DNA of 52,779 nucleotides from DSNY01 sp016861185. Its GTDB lineage: Bacteria; Pseudomonadota; Gammaproteobacteria; Burkholderiales; Burkholderiaceae_F. The position numbers and the translations under genes are program-made. This document shows positions 1 to 7,421 of this stretch, piece after piece; within the stretch, counting starts at the first letter, position 1; the number at the start of each line of letters is the position of its first letter. The DNA lies in the NCBI GenBank assembly GCA_030263275.1, contig SZOR01000014.1:1-52779 (forward strand). Direction: 5' to 3'. Below the pieces are notes generated by a model. It saw nothing but the letters and a program-made list of their open reading frames with translations, was not told the DNA's origin and did no database searches.

Positions 1-505
1 ACGCTCGCGCATAGACGCCCGGCGCCGAATGCGGCTGGAAGTAGACGAGATCGCCGCGCGTGGGTCCTTGCGCGGTTTGCACGCTCGCGCGGAAGAAGTG
101 GTTGAAGCCGACCTCGAACAGATCCGCCGCCGACGCGTAGCTCGCGATATGGCCGCCCAGCTCGGCGCTTTCGCGGTTGGCGCGGACGACCATCGCGAGC
201 GCGTTCCAGCGCACCAGCGCCGAGATGCGCGCTTCGATCTCGAGGTTGCCCTGGTAGGGCGGCTGGTCCGCCAGCTCGATCGTGTTGCAGTAGGGCGTGG
301 CGAGCACCTGCGGCAGCGGCACGCGGCGCGTGCGCGCGTGCTGCATCAGCTTCTTCAGCACGAAGGTGGCGCGCTCGGGACCTTCGGACGCGATCAGCGC
401 ATCGAGCGCATCGAGCCACTCGCGCGTCTCCTGCGGATCGGCGTCCTCGATCGGCAAACGCCACGCGGCGGATGCGGACAGCTTGGCGAGATCGTCGCGG
501 TTCAT
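1..505 (-). CDS. aceE: Pyruvate dehydrogenase E1 component, N-terminal part (runs off the window)
   Basis: Reading the minus strand from ATG at 505 gives 168 codons that run off the left edge. The translation has E1 (homodimeric, AceE-type) N-terminal features: an ETREWLDALDALIASEGPER stretch, then a TPYCNTI motif, PPYQGNLEIE, and the block RWNALAMVVRANRESAELGG followed by HIASYASAADL and GFNHFF. In AceE this region binds thiamine diphosphate and belongs to the first subunit of the complex that turns pyruvate into acetyl-CoA. A strong ribosome site, GAGGAG, lies 5 nt before the ATG. The gene is divergent from pyrC across 65 bp that hold a perfect inverted repeat. Only the first fifth of the protein is visible, so intactness cannot be judged. 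Confidence 0.9.
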   Translation of the reverse strand, partial: MNRDDLAKLSASAAWRLPIEDADPQETREWLDALDALIASEGPERATFVLKKLMQHARTRRVPLPQVLATPYCNTIELADQPPYQGNLEIEARISALVRWNALAMVVRANRESAELGGHIASYASAADLFEVGFNHFFRASVQTAQGPTRGDLVYFQPHSAPGVYARA

Positions 506-522
506 GGTCGTCTCCTCGCGGT

Positions 523-565
523 CATTATCGCGCCGGGAACGTGGTGCCGCGGCGGCGCGATAATG
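523..565. promoter_or_regulatory. Inverted repeat between divergent aceE and pyrC
   Basis: CATTATCGCGCCG (523-535) and CGGCGCGATAATG (553-565) are perfect 13-bp inverted copies separated by 17 bp. Each arm carries GATAAT in the outward direction, which resembles a -10 box for the gene on that side. The spacing could suit a divergent promoter with an operator, or a symmetric regulator site. No good -35 boxes were found. The right arm ends only 5 nt before the pyrC ATG. Confidence 0.5.
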
Positions 566-570
566 CACGC

Positions 571-1626
571 ATGACCGCCGACACGCTGACGATCACCCGT
601 CCCGACGACTGGCACCTGCACCTGCGCGACGGCGCGGCGATGGCCGACGTGCTGCCTTACACCGCGAAGCAGTTCGCGCGCGCGATCGTGATGCCGAACC
701 TGAAGCCTCCGGTCACGACCGTCGCGCTGGCGGCTGCGTATCGCGAACGCATCCTGCGCGCGCTGCCTGCCGGGCTCGCGTTCGAGCCGCTGATGACGCT
801 TTACCTGACCGACAACACGCCGGCCGACGAGATCCGCCGCGCGAAGGAAAGCGGCTTCGTGCACGGCGTCAAGCTCTATCCGGCCGGCGCGACGACCCAC
901 TCCGATGCCGGCGTCACGAGCCTCGCCAAATGCGCGCGCGCGCTCGAGGCGATGCAGGCGGTCGACCTGCCGCTGCTGGTGCACGGCGAAGTCACGCACG
1001 GCGAGGTTGACGTATTCGACCGCGAACAGGTGTTCATCGACGAGGTGCTGGAGCCGCTGCGGCGCGACTTTCCGCAACTGCGCGTCGTCTTCGAGCACAT
1101 CACGACGCAGCAGGCGGTGGACTATGTGCTGGAGGCGCGGGGCCGTATCGGCGCCACCATCACAGCGCACCATCTGCTTTACAACCGCAACGCGATCTTC
1201 CTGACGCCCGAAGGGCGCGCGGGCGTGCGGCCGCACTACTACTGCCTGCCGGTGCTCAAGCGCGAGCCGCACCGGCAGGCGCTGCTGCGCGCAGCGACCT
1301 CGGGCAACCCGCGCTTCTTCCTCGGCACCGACAGCGCACCGCACCCGAAAGGCGACAAGGAGAACGCGTGCGGCTGCGCGGGCTGCTTCACCGCGGCGAG
1401 CGCGCTCGAGATGTACGCGATGGCGTTCGAACAGGCCGGCGCACTCGACAAGCTGGAAGCGTTCGCGAGCTTCCACGGACCGGACTTCTACGGACTGCCG
1501 CGCAACCGCTCGAAGGTGACGCTCGAACGGCGCGCGTGGACTGTGCCGAACGAGCTGAAGTTCGGCGATGCGACGATCGTTCCGCTCGCCGCCGGCGAAG
1601 GGCTGCCGTGGAAAGTCACGACGTAA
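571..1626 (+). CDS. pyrC: Dihydroorotase, class II
   Basis: This 351-aa protein cyclises N-carbamoyl-aspartate to dihydroorotate in de novo pyrimidine synthesis. The N-terminus TRPDDWHLHLRDG carries the HxH zinc ligands. Other family motifs follow: NLKPP, a GVKLYPAGATTHSDAGV segment with the Lys expected to be carboxylated, LVHGEV and FEHITT with metal-binding His residues, and FFLGTDSAPHP with the catalytic Asp. Length matches the E. coli-type monofunctional enzyme. The ATG at 571 is chosen because upstream in-frame codons run into the divergent promoter region and the protein starts as PyrC normally does. No ribosome site precedes it, so the message may be nearly leaderless. The downstream DUF3025 gene overlaps its last codons. 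Confidence 0.96.
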   Translation: MTADTLTITRPDDWHLHLRDGAAMADVLPYTAKQFARAIVMPNLKPPVTTVALAAAYRERILRALPAGLAFEPLMTLYLTDNTPADEIRRAKESGFVHGVKLYPAGATTHSDAGVTSLAKCARALEAMQAVDLPLLVHGEVTHGEVDVFDREQVFIDEVLEPLRRDFPQLRVVFEHITTQQAVDYVLEARGRIGATITAHHLLYNRNAIFLTPEGRAGVRPHYYCLPVLKREPHRQALLRAATSGNPRFFLGTDSAPHPKGDKENACGCAGCFTAASALEMYAMAFEQAGALDKLEAFASFHGPDFYGLPRNRSKVTLERRAWTVPNELKFGDATIVPLAAGEGLPWKVTT

Positions 1627-2408
1627 GGGCGTTGCCTGCGCTGGACTGGTCGGCGCCGTGGTTTGCGCCGCTGGCGCGCTGGCGCGCGCTGCTCGATGCC
1701 GCCGACTGGCGCGCGGCGCTGAGCGCGGCCGCACGCGAGCGCGGCGTCGTTTCCGGTCGCGGCCGGCCGATCGTTTTAGCCGGCGGCGACGACGCCGGCG
1801 ACACGCCGTACGAGCTGCACATCGCGGCGACCGGCCGCGTGCCGACGCGCGCCAACCTGCACGATGCCTTCAACGCGCTGATCTGGCTGGCGTACCCGCG
1901 CGCGAAGGCGGCCCTGAACCGGCGCCAGGCCGAGGAGATCGAGGCGCGCGGGATCGGCGGAACGCGCGGCCCCGTGCGCGACGCTGCCACGCTGATCGAC
2001 GAAAGCGGACTGCTGTTCGTAAGCGACGACGCCGAGGTCTTCGCCGCGCTCGCCCGGCACGACTGGCGGCGGCTGCTGGTCGACTGGCGCGAGCGCTGGG
2101 GCAGGGACATCGTCGCGTGCGCGTTCGGCCACGCGTTGCTCGAAAAGCTCGCCGGCCCGTTCAAGTCGATCACCGCGTGCGTCGTGCCGATCCCGCTGCG
2201 CGGCGATCACGACGCCGCCGCCGCGCGCTTCATCGAACGCGCCGACCTCGCGCCGCCGCTGCTCGCGCACCTGCCGGTGCTCGGCATTCCGGGCTGGTGG
2301 CCCGCGAACGAAGCGCCGTCGTTCTACGACGATGCACGGGTCTTCCGCCCGAGATCGTCGGGCGTTGGCCGTCGGCCGCCGGCCGCGAACCGTCGCGCAC
2401 CGGTCTGA
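1608..2408 (+). CDS. DUF3025 family protein
   Basis: This 266-aa product matches the DUF3025 family as I know it: a PALDWSAPWFAPL start, the core block TRANLHDAFNALIWLAYPRA with KAALNRRQ after it, and a later GRDIVACAFGHALLEKL segment. The function of the family is unknown. No ATG lies near the start of homology. GTG at 1608 is used, which overlaps the end of pyrC by 19 nt and suggests translational coupling. The last residues (VGRRPPAANRR) come from a GC-rich palindromic stretch similar to one at the start of fliO, so the C-terminal tail may derive from an interspersed repeat. Confidence 0.8.
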   Translation: MESHDVRALPALDWSAPWFAPLARWRALLDAADWRAALSAAARERGVVSGRGRPIVLAGGDDAGDTPYELHIAATGRVPTRANLHDAFNALIWLAYPRAKAALNRRQAEEIEARGIGGTRGPVRDAATLIDESGLLFVSDDAEVFAALARHDWRRLLVDWRERWGRDIVACAFGHALLEKLAGPFKSITACVVPIPLRGDHDAAAARFIERADLAPPLLAHLPVLGIPGWWPANEAPSFYDDARVFRPRSSGVGRRPPAANRRAPV

Positions 2409-2420
2409 ACGCAATCCGCC

Positions 2421-3677
2421 ATGCTCCTGGGCTGCATCGCCGACGACTTCACCGGCGCCTCCGATCTGGCCAACACGCTGACGCGCGAGGGCATGCGCAC
2501 GGTGCAGTCGATCGGCGTGCCGGCCGCCGATGCGCGGATCGACGCCGATGCGGTGGTCGTCGCGCTGAAGACGCGCTCGATCGAGCCGCAGGACGCGGTC
2601 GCGCAGTCGCTCGCCGCGTACGCATGGCTCAGGCGCGCCGGCTGCACCCAGTTCCTGTTCAAGATCTGTTCGACCTTCGATTCGACGCCGAGAGGCAACA
2701 TCGGCCCGGTCGGCGCCGCGCTGCGGCTTGCGGTGCACGCGGACGAGGCCGAGGCGTGCGTACCGGTGTGCCCGGCGTTTCCGGCCAACGGCCGCACCGT
2801 CTATCGCGGCCACCTGTTCGTCGGCGACAGTCTGCTGAACGAAAGCGGCATGCAGTCGCATCCGCTGAACCCGATGACCGACGCGAACCTCGTGCGCGTG
2901 CTGCAGGCGCAGACGAGCGAGCGCGTCGGGCTCGTGGCCTTCGACGTCGTGCGGCGCGGTCCGGGTCCGATTGCCGCGGCGCTGAAGGCGCTCGGCGCCG
3001 GCGGCTACGGCTTCGCCATCGTCGACGCGCTCGACGACTCCGACCTGCGCGCGCTCGGGGAAGCGCTGGCCGAGGTTCCGCTGGCGATCGGCGGTTCGGG
3101 CATCGCGCTCGGCCTGCCGGAGAACTTCCGCCGCACGGGACGGCTCGCCGAGCACGCGCCGTTCGCGGTCAAGGTCGACGGGCCTTGCGTGCTGCTTGTG
3201 GGTTCGTGCTCGGGCGCGACGCGCGCGCAGATCGCCGACTACCGGGCGCACGGCCCGATGTTCGAACTCGACCCCGCGCGCGTGGTTGGCGACGCGAACT
3301 ATCTGCACGAGGTCGCTGCGTTCTGCATCGCGCAGTACGCGCCGGCGCTGGTCGCGAGTTCGGCCGAGCCCGAACGGGTGGCCGCGGTGCGCGGCCGCTT
3401 CGGCGACGGCGTTTCCGCGAAGATCGAGCAGTTTTTCGGGGAGCTGGCGGCGGAGCTCGCGCGGCGCGGCGTGCGCCGTTTCGTCGTCGCCGGCGGCGAA
3501 ACCTCGGGCGCGGTTGTCAATGCGCTCGGCCTCGCGCAGCTTCATATCGGCGCGGAGATCGATCCGGGCGTGCCGGCGCTGTTCGCGCAGCGCGACGGTG
3601 CCTGGTGCGCGCTCGCCCTAAAATCCGGCAACTTCGGCGCGCGCGATTTCTTCGCCAGGGCGCAGCGATTCGTATAG
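2421..3677 (+). CDS. otnK: 3-oxo-tetronate kinase (four-carbon acid sugar kinase family, DUF1537)
   Basis: The 418-aa protein begins LLGCIADDFTGASDLANTL, the hallmark N-terminus of the family, and continues with FKICSTFDSTPRGNIGP. The C-terminal half has the nucleotide-binding block RRFVVAGGETSGAVVNALG and ends with an ALKSGNFGARDFF motif. The family phosphorylates 3-oxo-tetronates during D-threonate or erythronate breakdown. Length is normal. The next gene is a DenD-like dehydrogenase 8 bp downstream, which supports the pathway. The isomerase and aldolase partners (OtnI, OtnC) are not in the window. The substrate is inferred from family and neighbour only. Confidence 0.88.
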   Translation: MLLGCIADDFTGASDLANTLTREGMRTVQSIGVPAADARIDADAVVVALKTRSIEPQDAVAQSLAAYAWLRRAGCTQFLFKICSTFDSTPRGNIGPVGAALRLAVHADEAEACVPVCPAFPANGRTVYRGHLFVGDSLLNESGMQSHPLNPMTDANLVRVLQAQTSERVGLVAFDVVRRGPGPIAAALKALGAGGYGFAIVDALDDSDLRALGEALAEVPLAIGGSGIALGLPENFRRTGRLAEHAPFAVKVDGPCVLLVGSCSGATRAQIADYRAHGPMFELDPARVVGDANYLHEVAAFCIAQYAPALVASSAEPERVAAVRGRFGDGVSAKIEQFFGELAAELARRGVRRFVVAGGETSGAVVNALGLAQLHIGAEIDPGVPALFAQRDGAWCALALKSGNFGARDFFARAQRFV

Positions 3678-3685
3678 GTCCATCG

Positions 3686-4663
3686 ATGAAGATCGTCGTC
3701 ACCGGCGGCACCGGATTCCTGGGACAGCTTCTGATCCGCGCGTTGCTCGAGCGCGGGCGCCTTTCGCGCGCCGACGGCACCGAGAGCGGGATCGAGCAGA
3801 TCGTTTCGGTCGACCAGGCGCAGCCGGGCAGGCTGATCGTCGACGACCGGGTCGGCTACGTCGTCGGCGACATCGGCGCGCCGCACTTCCTGTCGCACGT
3901 GCTCGCGGCCGATACCGACAGCGTGTTCCATCTCGCTGCGGTGGTCAGCGGCGCGGCCGAGGCCGATTTCGACCTGGGCATGCGCGTGAACCTCGACGGC
4001 ACGCGCGCGCTGCTCGACGCCTGCCGCGTCCAGAAGCGCACGCCGCGCGTGGTGTTCGCCAGTTCCGTCGCAGTCTTCGGCGGTCCGTTGCCGGCGGTCG
4101 TCACCGACGAAACGACGCCGACGCCGCAGTCGAGCTACGGCGTGCAGAAGCTGGTCGGCGAACTGCTGGTCGGCGACTATTCGCGCAAGGGTTTCGTCGA
4201 CGGGCGCGCGGTGCGCCTGCCGACGATCGTCGTGCGGCCGGGCAAGCCGAACGCGGCGGCGTCGAGCTTCGCGAGCGGCATCATCCGCGAGCCGCTGGCG
4301 GGCGAAACGGCGATCTGCCCGGTCGAGCCGGACACGGCGATGTGGCTGCTGTCGCCCGACGCGGCGATCCGCAACCTGGTCCACGCGCACGAACTGCCGG
4401 CCGACGCGTGGGGCAGCCAGCGCGCGCTGAACCTGCCGGGGCTCACGCTCACCGTGCGCGAGATGATCGAGGCGCTGCGCGCGGTCGGCGGCGACGCCGC
4501 GGTCGAGCGCATCCAGTGGCAGCCCGACGAGCGCATTCGCGCGATCGTCCGCACCTGGCCCGCGCGCTTCGATACGCGCCGCGCCGACGCGCTGGGCTTC
4601 GTCCGCGACGCGGACTTCGTCGAGGTCGTGCGCGCCTACGCGCGGACGTACGCCGGAGGCTGA
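3686..4663 (+). CDS. denD: D-erythronate dehydrogenase-like NAD-dependent epimerase/dehydratase family protein
   Basis: The 325-aa protein is an extended short-chain dehydrogenase. It starts MKIVVTGGTGFLGQLL with the Rossmann glycine motif, continues with VFHLAAVVSGAAEADFDLG, and has FASSVAVFGG plus the catalytic Y-x-x-x-K in SSYGVQKLVGE. The AAVVSG...AEADFD pattern and the VRPGKPN motif are typical of DenD, which oxidises D-erythronate to its 2-oxo acid. The ATG at 3686 lies 8 bp after otnK, with a modest GGTC-type ribosome site. The pair looks like an operon for C4 sugar acids. The assignment to DenD rather than a general epimerase is good but not certain. Confidence 0.85.
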   Translation: MKIVVTGGTGFLGQLLIRALLERGRLSRADGTESGIEQIVSVDQAQPGRLIVDDRVGYVVGDIGAPHFLSHVLAADTDSVFHLAAVVSGAAEADFDLGMRVNLDGTRALLDACRVQKRTPRVVFASSVAVFGGPLPAVVTDETTPTPQSSYGVQKLVGELLVGDYSRKGFVDGRAVRLPTIVVRPGKPNAAASSFASGIIREPLAGETAICPVEPDTAMWLLSPDAAIRNLVHAHELPADAWGSQRALNLPGLTLTVREMIEALRAVGGDAAVERIQWQPDERIRAIVRTWPARFDTRRADALGFVRDADFVEVVRAYARTYAGG

Positions 4664-4783
4664 AACGGCGAAGCGACCGGCGCCGCGCAAAGCGCCATCC
4701 GGCCGACCGGAGCCTGCTGCGGCGGCGGTGTAAGCTGGCACCGTCGGTGACGCTCATCGCACCGTCGAAAAGGAGGTCACCGA

Positions 4784-4939
4784 GTGGCGAAACCGAACTA
4801 CCAGTACGAAAAGCGCCAACGCGAGCTGGCGAAGAAGCGCAAGCAGGAAGAAAAACGCCAGCGCAAGGCCGCGAAGGCGGAACCCGTCGCCCCGCCCGAG
4901 CCGCCGCCGCAACCGGCCGAAGACAAGTCCGCACCCTGA
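4784..4939 (+). CDS. Small basic conserved protein, 51 aa
   Basis: A GTG start at 4784 follows a near-perfect ribosome site (AAGGAGGT, 5 nt spacing). The product begins VAKPNYQYEKRQRELAKKRK, is very rich in Lys, Arg, Glu and Gln, and ends in a proline-rich tail. The NYQ(Y/F)EKRQRELAKK start is a pattern I recognise from small uncharacterised proteins common in betaproteobacteria. The charged run predicts one helix, possibly nucleic-acid binding, but no function is known. The strong ribosome site and the clean frame make it a real gene despite its size. Confidence 0.75.
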   Translation: MAKPNYQYEKRQRELAKKRKQEEKRQRKAAKAEPVAPPEPPPQPAEDKSAP

Positions 4940-5000
4940 ACCCCCGCGCGGCGGCAGCGGTTTCGTCCGAGCCGGTCCCGCCCGCGCAGCATCGCTACGC

Positions 5001-5618
5001 ATGTACCGCGGCGAACGGCTGAACGGTCTTACGCACCTCGCCGGCATCGCTTTCGCCGGCGTCGCGACGGTCGTGCTGATCACGCTCGCTGCGCGCGCGG
5101 GCGATCCCTGGAAGATCACGAGCTTCGGCATCTTCGGCGCGATGCTGATCGCGCTGTACTCGATTTCCACGCTGTACCACAGCCTGCGCGGACGCGCGAA
5201 GGCCGTGCTGCGCAAACTCGATCACTGCGCGATCTACCTGCTGATCGCGGGCACCTACACGCCGTTCACGCTGGTGACGCTGCGCGGTCCGCTCGGCTGG
5301 ACGCTGTTCGGGCTGGTCTGGGCGCTGGCGCTCGCCGGCATCGTGCAGGAGCTGTGGTTCGCGCGCGGGGCGCGCGTCGCCTCGCTGGTCCTGTATCTGC
5401 TGATGGGCTGGCTCGGCCTCGCCGCCGCGGTTCCGCTGGTGCGCGAGATCGGCTGGTCCGGCTTCGCCTGGGTCGCGGCGGGCGGCGTGCTCTACACGGG
5501 GGGCCTCGTGTTCTACGCGAACGACGAAAGCTGGCGCCACGCGCACGGCATCTGGCACCTGTTCGTGCTCGCGGGCAGCGCGAGCCACTTCGTCGCACTG
5601 CTGCTGTTCGTCGCCTGA
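5001..5618 (+). CDS. Hemolysin III / PAQR family integral membrane protein (YqfA-like)
   Basis: The 205-aa protein has seven hydrophobic segments and the family signature: ERLNGLTHLAG near the N-terminus, STLYHSL, KLDHCAIYLLIAGTYTPF, and a C-terminal GIWHLFVLAGSASHF. The conserved His residues (in THL, LYH, DH, WH and SHF) are the putative metal ligands of the PAQR/hemolysin III fold. The role in bacteria is poorly defined and linked to membrane stress. It is annotated by family only. It is convergent with the thiamine-diphosphate gene, 15 bp away. Confidence 0.88.
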   Translation: MYRGERLNGLTHLAGIAFAGVATVVLITLAARAGDPWKITSFGIFGAMLIALYSISTLYHSLRGRAKAVLRKLDHCAIYLLIAGTYTPFTLVTLRGPLGWTLFGLVWALALAGIVQELWFARGARVASLVLYLLMGWLGLAAAVPLVREIGWSGFAWVAAGGVLYTGGLVFYANDESWRHAHGIWHLFVLAGSASHFVALLLFVA

Positions 5619-5633
5619 GCGGTTTCCGCGCGA

Positions 5634-7328
5634 TCAGCGCAACTGCGCGGTCGACCGGATCGCCGAAATCGTGGCGTTCGGCGTGATCACCTCGGGATCG
5701 CAGCGCAGCTCGATCAGCGCGGGCAGCCGCTTTTCGCGCGTGTACGCGAGCGCCTTGTCGAGCGCGGGCGCGAAGGCATCGGTCGTTTCGACCACCGCGC
5801 CGAATCCGCCGTAGGCCTGCGCGAGCAGCGCGAAATGCGGGCTGCCGAGCGCGGTGCCGTGCACGCGCGCCGGAAACTCGCGCTCCTGGTGCATGCGGAT
5901 CGTGCCGTACATGCCGTTGTTGAAGACGAGCACGAGCGGCGCGGCCCGGTACTGCGCGGCGGTGGCCAGCTCCTGCCCCGTCATCAGGAAGTCGCCGTCG
6001 CCGGCGAAGCACACGACCGTGCGCTCGGGGGCGGCGATCTTCGCGGCGACCGCGGCGGGAACCCCGTAGCCCATGCTGCCCGCGGTCGGCGCGAGCTGCG
6101 TGCGCATCGGCCCGTAGCGCCAGAAGCGATGCGCCCAGGTCGCGAAGTTGCCGGCGCCGTTGGTGACGATCGCGTCCTCCGGCAGCGCGCGCTTGAGGCT
6201 CTCGACGATCTGCCACAGGTCGAGCTTCGGCACGAGCTGCGAGTACACCGGCGGGCGCGCCTGCCATGCCTCGTACTCGGCGCGCGCCTGCGCGACGGTC
6301 TCCGCCCACGGCGGGTTTTCGATCGGCACCATCATCGCCAGCCGCGCGGCGAACTGCGGCATGCCGGAGCAGATCGCGAGCTTGGGCTGATAGACGCGGC
6401 CCAGCTCTTCGATGCCCTGGTGCACGTGAACGAGCGCCTGCTTCGGTTGCGGCGCCTCCAGCAGCGTGTAGCCGCCGGTGGTCATCTCGCCGAGCCGCGG
6501 GCCGATCGCGATCACCAGATCGGCGTCCTTGATGCGCTGTGCGAGCTTCGGGTTGATCGCGATGCCGATGTCGCCGACGTAGTTCGGATGGCGGTTGTCG
6601 AACAGATCCTGGTAGCGGAACGCGCAGGCCACCGGCAGCCGGTTGGCTTCGGCAAAGCGGCGCAGGTTGTCGCACGCGGCCGGCGTCCAGCCCGGGCCGC
6701 CGAGCAGCACGAGCGGGCGTTGCGCGGCGCCGAGCAGTTGCCGGAGCGCGGCCATCTGCGTGTCGCTCGGTGCGGCCTGCACCGGCTGATGGCAGGCGGC
6801 GTCGGCGACCTCCGCCGTCTGCGTCTGCATGTCCTCGGGCAGCGCGAGCACGACCGGACCCGGTCGGCCGCTGGTCGCGGTCTGGAACGCGCGCGCGACG
6901 AATTCGGGGATGCGATCCGCGCGGTCGATCTGCGCGACCCATTTGGCCATCTGGCCGAACATCCGGCGGTAGTCGATCTCCTGGAACGCTTCGCGCTCGG
7001 CGAAGTCGCTGCCCACCTGGCCGATGAAAAGAACGATCGGCGTGGAGTCCTGGAACGCCGTGTGCACGCCGATCGATGCGTTGGTCGCGCCCGGCCCGCG
7101 CGTGACGAAGGCCACGCCGGGTTGCCCCGTGAGCTTGGCGTAGGCGTCGGCCATGAAAGTCGAACCGGATTCGTGCCGGTTGACGACGAGCTTGATGCGG
7201 TCGCGCGCGTCGTACAGCGCGTCGAGCACTGCGAGATAGCTTTCGCCGGGAACGCAGAAGGCGTGATTGACACCCTGGAGCAGAAGCTGGTCGACGAGCA
7301 GGCGGGCGCCGGTGCGCAGATGGCTCAT
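5634..7328 (-). CDS. Thiamine-diphosphate-dependent enzyme, acetolactate-synthase-like
   Basis: This 564-aa protein has the three-domain layout of the AHAS/benzoylformate decarboxylase superfamily. The N-terminal Pyr domain contains CVPGESYLAVLDAL with the Glu that activates the cofactor. GPGATNASIGVHTAFQDSTP follows, then a central FAD/DHS-like domain. The C-terminal PP domain has GDGDFLMTGQEL...NNGMYGTIR, the GDG-N27-NN cofactor motif. It lacks a linked small regulatory subunit gene, so it is probably not the biosynthetic acetolactate synthase; the substrate cannot be named. The ATG at 7328 is chosen because homology begins MSHLRTGARLLVDQLLLQGV. It is divergent from the patatin gene across 93 bp. 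Confidence 0.85.
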   Translation of the reverse strand: MSHLRTGARLLVDQLLLQGVNHAFCVPGESYLAVLDALYDARDRIKLVVNRHESGSTFMADAYAKLTGQPGVAFVTRGPGATNASIGVHTAFQDSTPIVLFIGQVGSDFAEREAFQEIDYRRMFGQMAKWVAQIDRADRIPEFVARAFQTATSGRPGPVVLALPEDMQTQTAEVADAACHQPVQAAPSDTQMAALRQLLGAAQRPLVLLGGPGWTPAACDNLRRFAEANRLPVACAFRYQDLFDNRHPNYVGDIGIAINPKLAQRIKDADLVIAIGPRLGEMTTGGYTLLEAPQPKQALVHVHQGIEELGRVYQPKLAICSGMPQFAARLAMMVPIENPPWAETVAQARAEYEAWQARPPVYSQLVPKLDLWQIVESLKRALPEDAIVTNGAGNFATWAHRFWRYGPMRTQLAPTAGSMGYGVPAAVAAKIAAPERTVVCFAGDGDFLMTGQELATAAQYRAAPLVLVFNNGMYGTIRMHQEREFPARVHGTALGSPHFALLAQAYGGFGAVVETTDAFAPALDKALAYTREKRLPALIELRCDPEVITPNATISAIRSTAQLR

Positions 7329-7421
7329 GAAGCGACGAGCGAAAGAGGAAGAAGGCGGCAGTGTAGCGGCAGCGCCTCGCACCGATCACAATCACGGGCG
7401 CCGTTTCCGCGCGAATCGGGA

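Noticed and set aside
1568..3685. Long upstream extension of the denD frame
   Set aside because: The upstream part overlaps DUF3025 and otnK and is Arg-rich nonsense; the Rossmann start MKIVVTGG at 3686 fixes the real start.
5266..7395. A 709-codon minus frame over the thiamine-diphosphate gene
   Set aside because: It is a frame-shifted shadow rich in Arg and Ala; the neighbouring frame has complete cofactor motifs.
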